A stretch of DNA of 6,412 nucleotides, taken from positions 1 through 6,412 of the forward strand of contig JAUWMS010000153.1 of NCBI GenBank assembly GCA_030613045.1, read 5' to 3'. The notes beneath the pieces are model-generated. The model was not told the origin of the DNA and ran no database searches. It was given only the letters and a program-made list of their open reading frames with translations. The stretch comes from Candidatus Latescibacterota bacterium (lineage in GTDB: Bacteria > Latescibacterota > 4484-107). Below are positions 4,835 to 6,412 of this stretch, piece by piece. Every line of letters begins with the position of its first letter. The stretch's first letter is position 1. Position numbers and translations under genes: made by a program.

Positions 4835-6169
4835 TCACCGGATCAATACAATCTTCCTCGTCTCCACAAAGCCGCTGGCCTCCATGCGGATCAGATAGGT
4901 GCCACTCGCCGCGGGTTCTCCCCGATCATCCAACCCGTCCCAGGTGGCGGTATAACTCCCTTCGGGAAGCGTCCCGGAGCTTAGTATCCGGGTCCTTCGT
5001 CCCAAAGAGTCACAGACGGAAAGCAGCACATGGCCTTCTTTCGCGACGTCGTAGGAGAATTGCGTACGGGCATTGAACGGGTTGGGATGACCCGGATGCA
5101 GGGCCCAGCATTTGGGAGAAACAGCTTCGGTTTCCTGTTCGACGGACGTGGGCTTGTGCTCCTCTACCTTCATGGCCAGCTTCCATATCTGACTCTTTGT
5201 GAGCGGCTTCCCATGTCCCACAAATTGAATCTTCGGAGGCGCCTCGTTCTCCACCGGCGTCCACCCATCGTCCTGCTTATTCAGGAAAGCCCACTCCAAA
5301 TGCTCGGGAACCACCGGCACCACCCCTTCCCACGAAACCACCCGATCGTCCTCGAAAGCCATCATGGGAACGGATTCGCCCTTCATTATTTTTTTGGCCG
5401 CTTCGTTATCGTGACAATCGCTGCATCCCCTGCCCTTGGCCTGGATCGCGTGGGTAAAATACGGCGCATAAGCGATAAACTTCTGGTCCTTATATACCAG
5501 GCTTTGCGCGCCGCCGGCCGTCACCTTCCCCTGATAATTGATGAGAAGCAGCCAATCTCTCATGGGCACAAAATTCCCCTTGCGGCTGCCCGTCTTTAGG
5601 AACGTATCGAAATGGCAGTTCATACAAGCCATGGTATTCGCCACGTGACACGCGGAACAATCCAGGTTATCCCGATGCACCACGTGGCCTGAGATGTTCT
5701 TGTCCGGCTCGTGGCACGCAACGCACGACGCGCGGATCGCTCCCTCGTCGCGCATGGAATGATAGAACACGCCATCGCCGTGCGCATCCTTTATTTTATG
5801 ACAGTCCGTGCATCCCATTCCCCTCGCTACGTGCACATCGAGCGTTCCATCCTCCCGGCCCATCCTGAAGGTGAGGTTCGCCCTGCTGTGGCAAGTTAGG
5901 CACGTCTCCATATCGGTGGCCTTGCCCCCGTTTGCCTCCGTGTGACATTGGGTGCACGACTTGACGTGGCAACCGCTGCAATCCAAATCGCTGTAAGGGA
6001 TGCGGGTCACATCCATAAAGCCGCCCTGCTCCTCGTACCAATAACGCATGCCCTCGCCGGTATAGTGCAAACTCTTTGAAAGGTCGTACTCGTCGGCCAC
6101 GCATACACCGTGAGGCACGGCACTTAACACCACCGAGAGCAATGCCAACAACAGAATCTTCTTTGACAT
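4835..6169 (-). CDS. Secreted octaheme c-type cytochrome with type IX sorting domain
   Basis: The 444-residue product has a signal peptide (MSKKILLLALLSVVLSAV, probable cleavage after CVA at 25), a multi-heme region and a C-terminal sorting domain. Eight CxxCH heme-binding motifs start at residues 64, 72, 90, 120, 149, 171, 182 and 249. Likely distal ligands include H113 (HVARGMG before the fourth heme), H165 (HRDNLD before the sixth) and H240 (HAIQAKGRG before the eighth). Seven hemes are packed in about 120 residues; the eighth follows a 60-residue aromatic insert. A region without hemes (about 254-350) leads to PNPFNARTQFSYDV, DSLGRRTRIL, WDGLDDRGEPAASGTYLIRM and a final KIVLIR. The ATG at 6167-6169 has AAAGGAGG six bases upstream. 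Maturation needs a System I or II cytochrome c assembly pathway. It is probably displayed outside the cell for electron transfer or a redox reaction; substrate unknown, and no known octaheme enzyme family could be assigned. Confidence 0.93.
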   Translation of the reverse strand: MSKKILLLALLSVVLSAVPHGVCVADEYDLSKSLHYTGEGMRYWYEEQGGFMDVTRIPYSDLDCSGCHVKSCTQCHTEANGGKATDMETCLTCHSRANLTFRMGREDGTLDVHVARGMGCTDCHKIKDAHGDGVFYHSMRDEGAIRASCVACHEPDKNISGHVVHRDNLDCSACHVANTMACMNCHFDTFLKTGSRKGNFVPMRDWLLLINYQGKVTAGGAQSLVYKDQKFIAYAPYFTHAIQAKGRGCSDCHDNEAAKKIMKGESVPMMAFEDDRVVSWEGVVPVVPEHLEWAFLNKQDDGWTPVENEAPPKIQFVGHGKPLTKSQIWKLAMKVEEHKPTSVEQETEAVSPKCWALHPGHPNPFNARTQFSYDVAKEGHVLLSVCDSLGRRTRILSSGTLPEGSYTATWDGLDDRGEPAASGTYLIRMEASGFVETRKIVLIR

Positions 6170-6215
6170 GGCGGACCTCCTTTCAGTGGTTTGCTACGAA
6201 GTCGCCAAGGCTCTT

Positions 6216-6258
6216 TTGTGTCTTCGTGTCTTTGTGGCTGTCTTTGTGGCTGTCTTTG
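6216..6258. repeat. 12-base tandem repeat TCTTTGTGGCTG with degenerate flank
   Basis: TCTTTGTGGCTG occurs at 6229-6240 and again, identical, at 6241-6252, followed by a partial third copy (6253-6258). To the left (6216-6228) a looser version, TTGTGTCTTCGTG, continues the theme. On the minus strand it reads as CAAAGACAGCCA units, related in wording to the CGCAAAG repeat at 1757-1780. Strings of this CACAAAGACACGAAGAC type are common between genes in environmental genomes. Confidence 0.75.
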
Positions 6259-6291
6259 ATCCGGCAAAGAAATCGCAATCGTACTCATAGC

Positions 6292-6340
6292 TCCCTCATC
6301 ACTCATTGTTCATCACTCATTACTCATTGTTCATTGCTCC
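6292..6340 (-). repeat. Heptanucleotide tandem array, TGARNRA units
   Basis: On the minus strand six consecutive heptamers fit TGARNRA (units starting at 6333, 6326, 6319, 6312, 6305 and 6298; commonest forms TGAGTGA and TGAACAA), preceded by a degenerate GGAGCAA unit at 6340-6334. Because 7 is one more than a multiple of 3, the ATGA embedded in the array places start and stop triplets in all three frames in turn. Similar short heptanucleotide arrays are known best from cyanobacteria. It lies between the possible upstream gene end (6368) and the cytochrome. Confidence 0.75.
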
Positions 6341-6367
6341 TTAGCTTTTCTTCCCCATCTCAAACTC

Positions 6368-6412
6368 CTACTCCCGCTGTTTCGCATAGATATGCAACGG
6401 CTCCGTCAGATA
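6368..6412 (-). CDS. Possible 3' end of an upstream minus-strand gene (partial)
   Basis: The last 14 codons before the TAG at 6368-6370 read YLTEPLHIYAKQRE, with mostly G or C third positions like the genes nearby. The fragment is cut by the window edge and cannot be assigned a family. Another minus-strand frame is also open here for 16 codons, so this is a suggestion only. If real, it would be the gene preceding the cytochrome. Confidence 0.35.
   Translation of the reverse strand, partial: YLTEPLHIYAKQRE

Larger units (their letters stand above)
6170..6367. other. Repeat-filled leader upstream of the cytochrome gene
   Basis: This 198-base gap consists largely of the 12-base tandem repeat (6229-6258) and the heptanucleotide array (6292-6340). 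No TTGACA/TATAAT-like pair was found reading toward the cytochrome, so its promoter lies further upstream or is of another type. A short minus-strand frame starting at 6306 or 6288 runs through the repeats into the cytochrome start and is not called as a gene. Confidence 0.5.

Noticed and set aside
5030..5599. A 189-codon plus-strand frame opposite the cytochrome
   Set aside because: It is a shadow of the multi-heme gene, with no domain and no start signal.
6292..6340. CRISPR-like array
   Set aside because: The units are only seven bases with no spacers and no cas genes nearby.

Overview
The window holds two parts. Positions 1-1743 carry two housekeeping genes in divergent orientation: accA (minus strand, broken near the window edge) and rsmD (plus strand). 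Positions 1833-6169 carry three minus-strand genes for exported proteins: an octaheme c-type cytochrome, a small discoidin-like lipid-phase or periplasmic protein, and a large DUF362 protein. A short piece of one more minus-strand gene may enter at the right edge (6368-6412). No tRNA, rRNA, CRISPR array, transposase or integrase gene was seen.

Organism: two of the exported proteins end in a FlgD-Ig-like / Por-secretion (type IX) C-terminal sorting domain. It opens with a PNPFN motif (NPFNPSTWIPF in one, NPFNARTQFSY in the other), has a central W-DG-DD-G--ASG--Y segment, and ends in a hydrophobic strand closing with Arg. This points to a Gram-negative bacterium of the FCB group or one of the environmental candidate phyla that use such domains heavily (Latescibacterota, Poribacteria, KSB1 and similar). 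The 'TWIPFELA' wording is reminiscent of Poribacteria. The phylum call is an inference; TGA is an ordinary stop here.

Layout: accA reads leftward from 705 and meets a stop at 16-18, well short of family length. The 477-base gap between accA and rsmD has two good sigma-70-like promoters facing rsmD and a degenerate interspersed palindrome. rsmD (1183-1743) converges on the DUF362 gene. The 151-base gap between them holds a CGCAAAG repeat, a CGTTCC palindrome and a strong terminator for the minus strand. The DUF362 gene (4018-1895), the small discoidin-like gene (4705-4130) and the cytochrome gene (6169-4835) follow one another with gaps of 111 and 129 bases. A near-consensus promoter in the second gap can transcribe the last two genes without the cytochrome. 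The gap upstream of the cytochrome is almost wholly repeat: a 12-base tandem repeat and a heptanucleotide array.

Working together: the three exported proteins could form a cell-surface module. The cytochrome would be a multi-heme electron conduit or enzyme displayed by type IX secretion, the DUF362 protein a second displayed enzyme of unknown activity with a beta-sandwich domain, and the discoidin-like protein an accessory binding module. This is inferred from shared export signals and gene order; no substrate can be read from the sequence. The other striking property is that most intergenic gaps carry one or more short repeats, of several different kinds.
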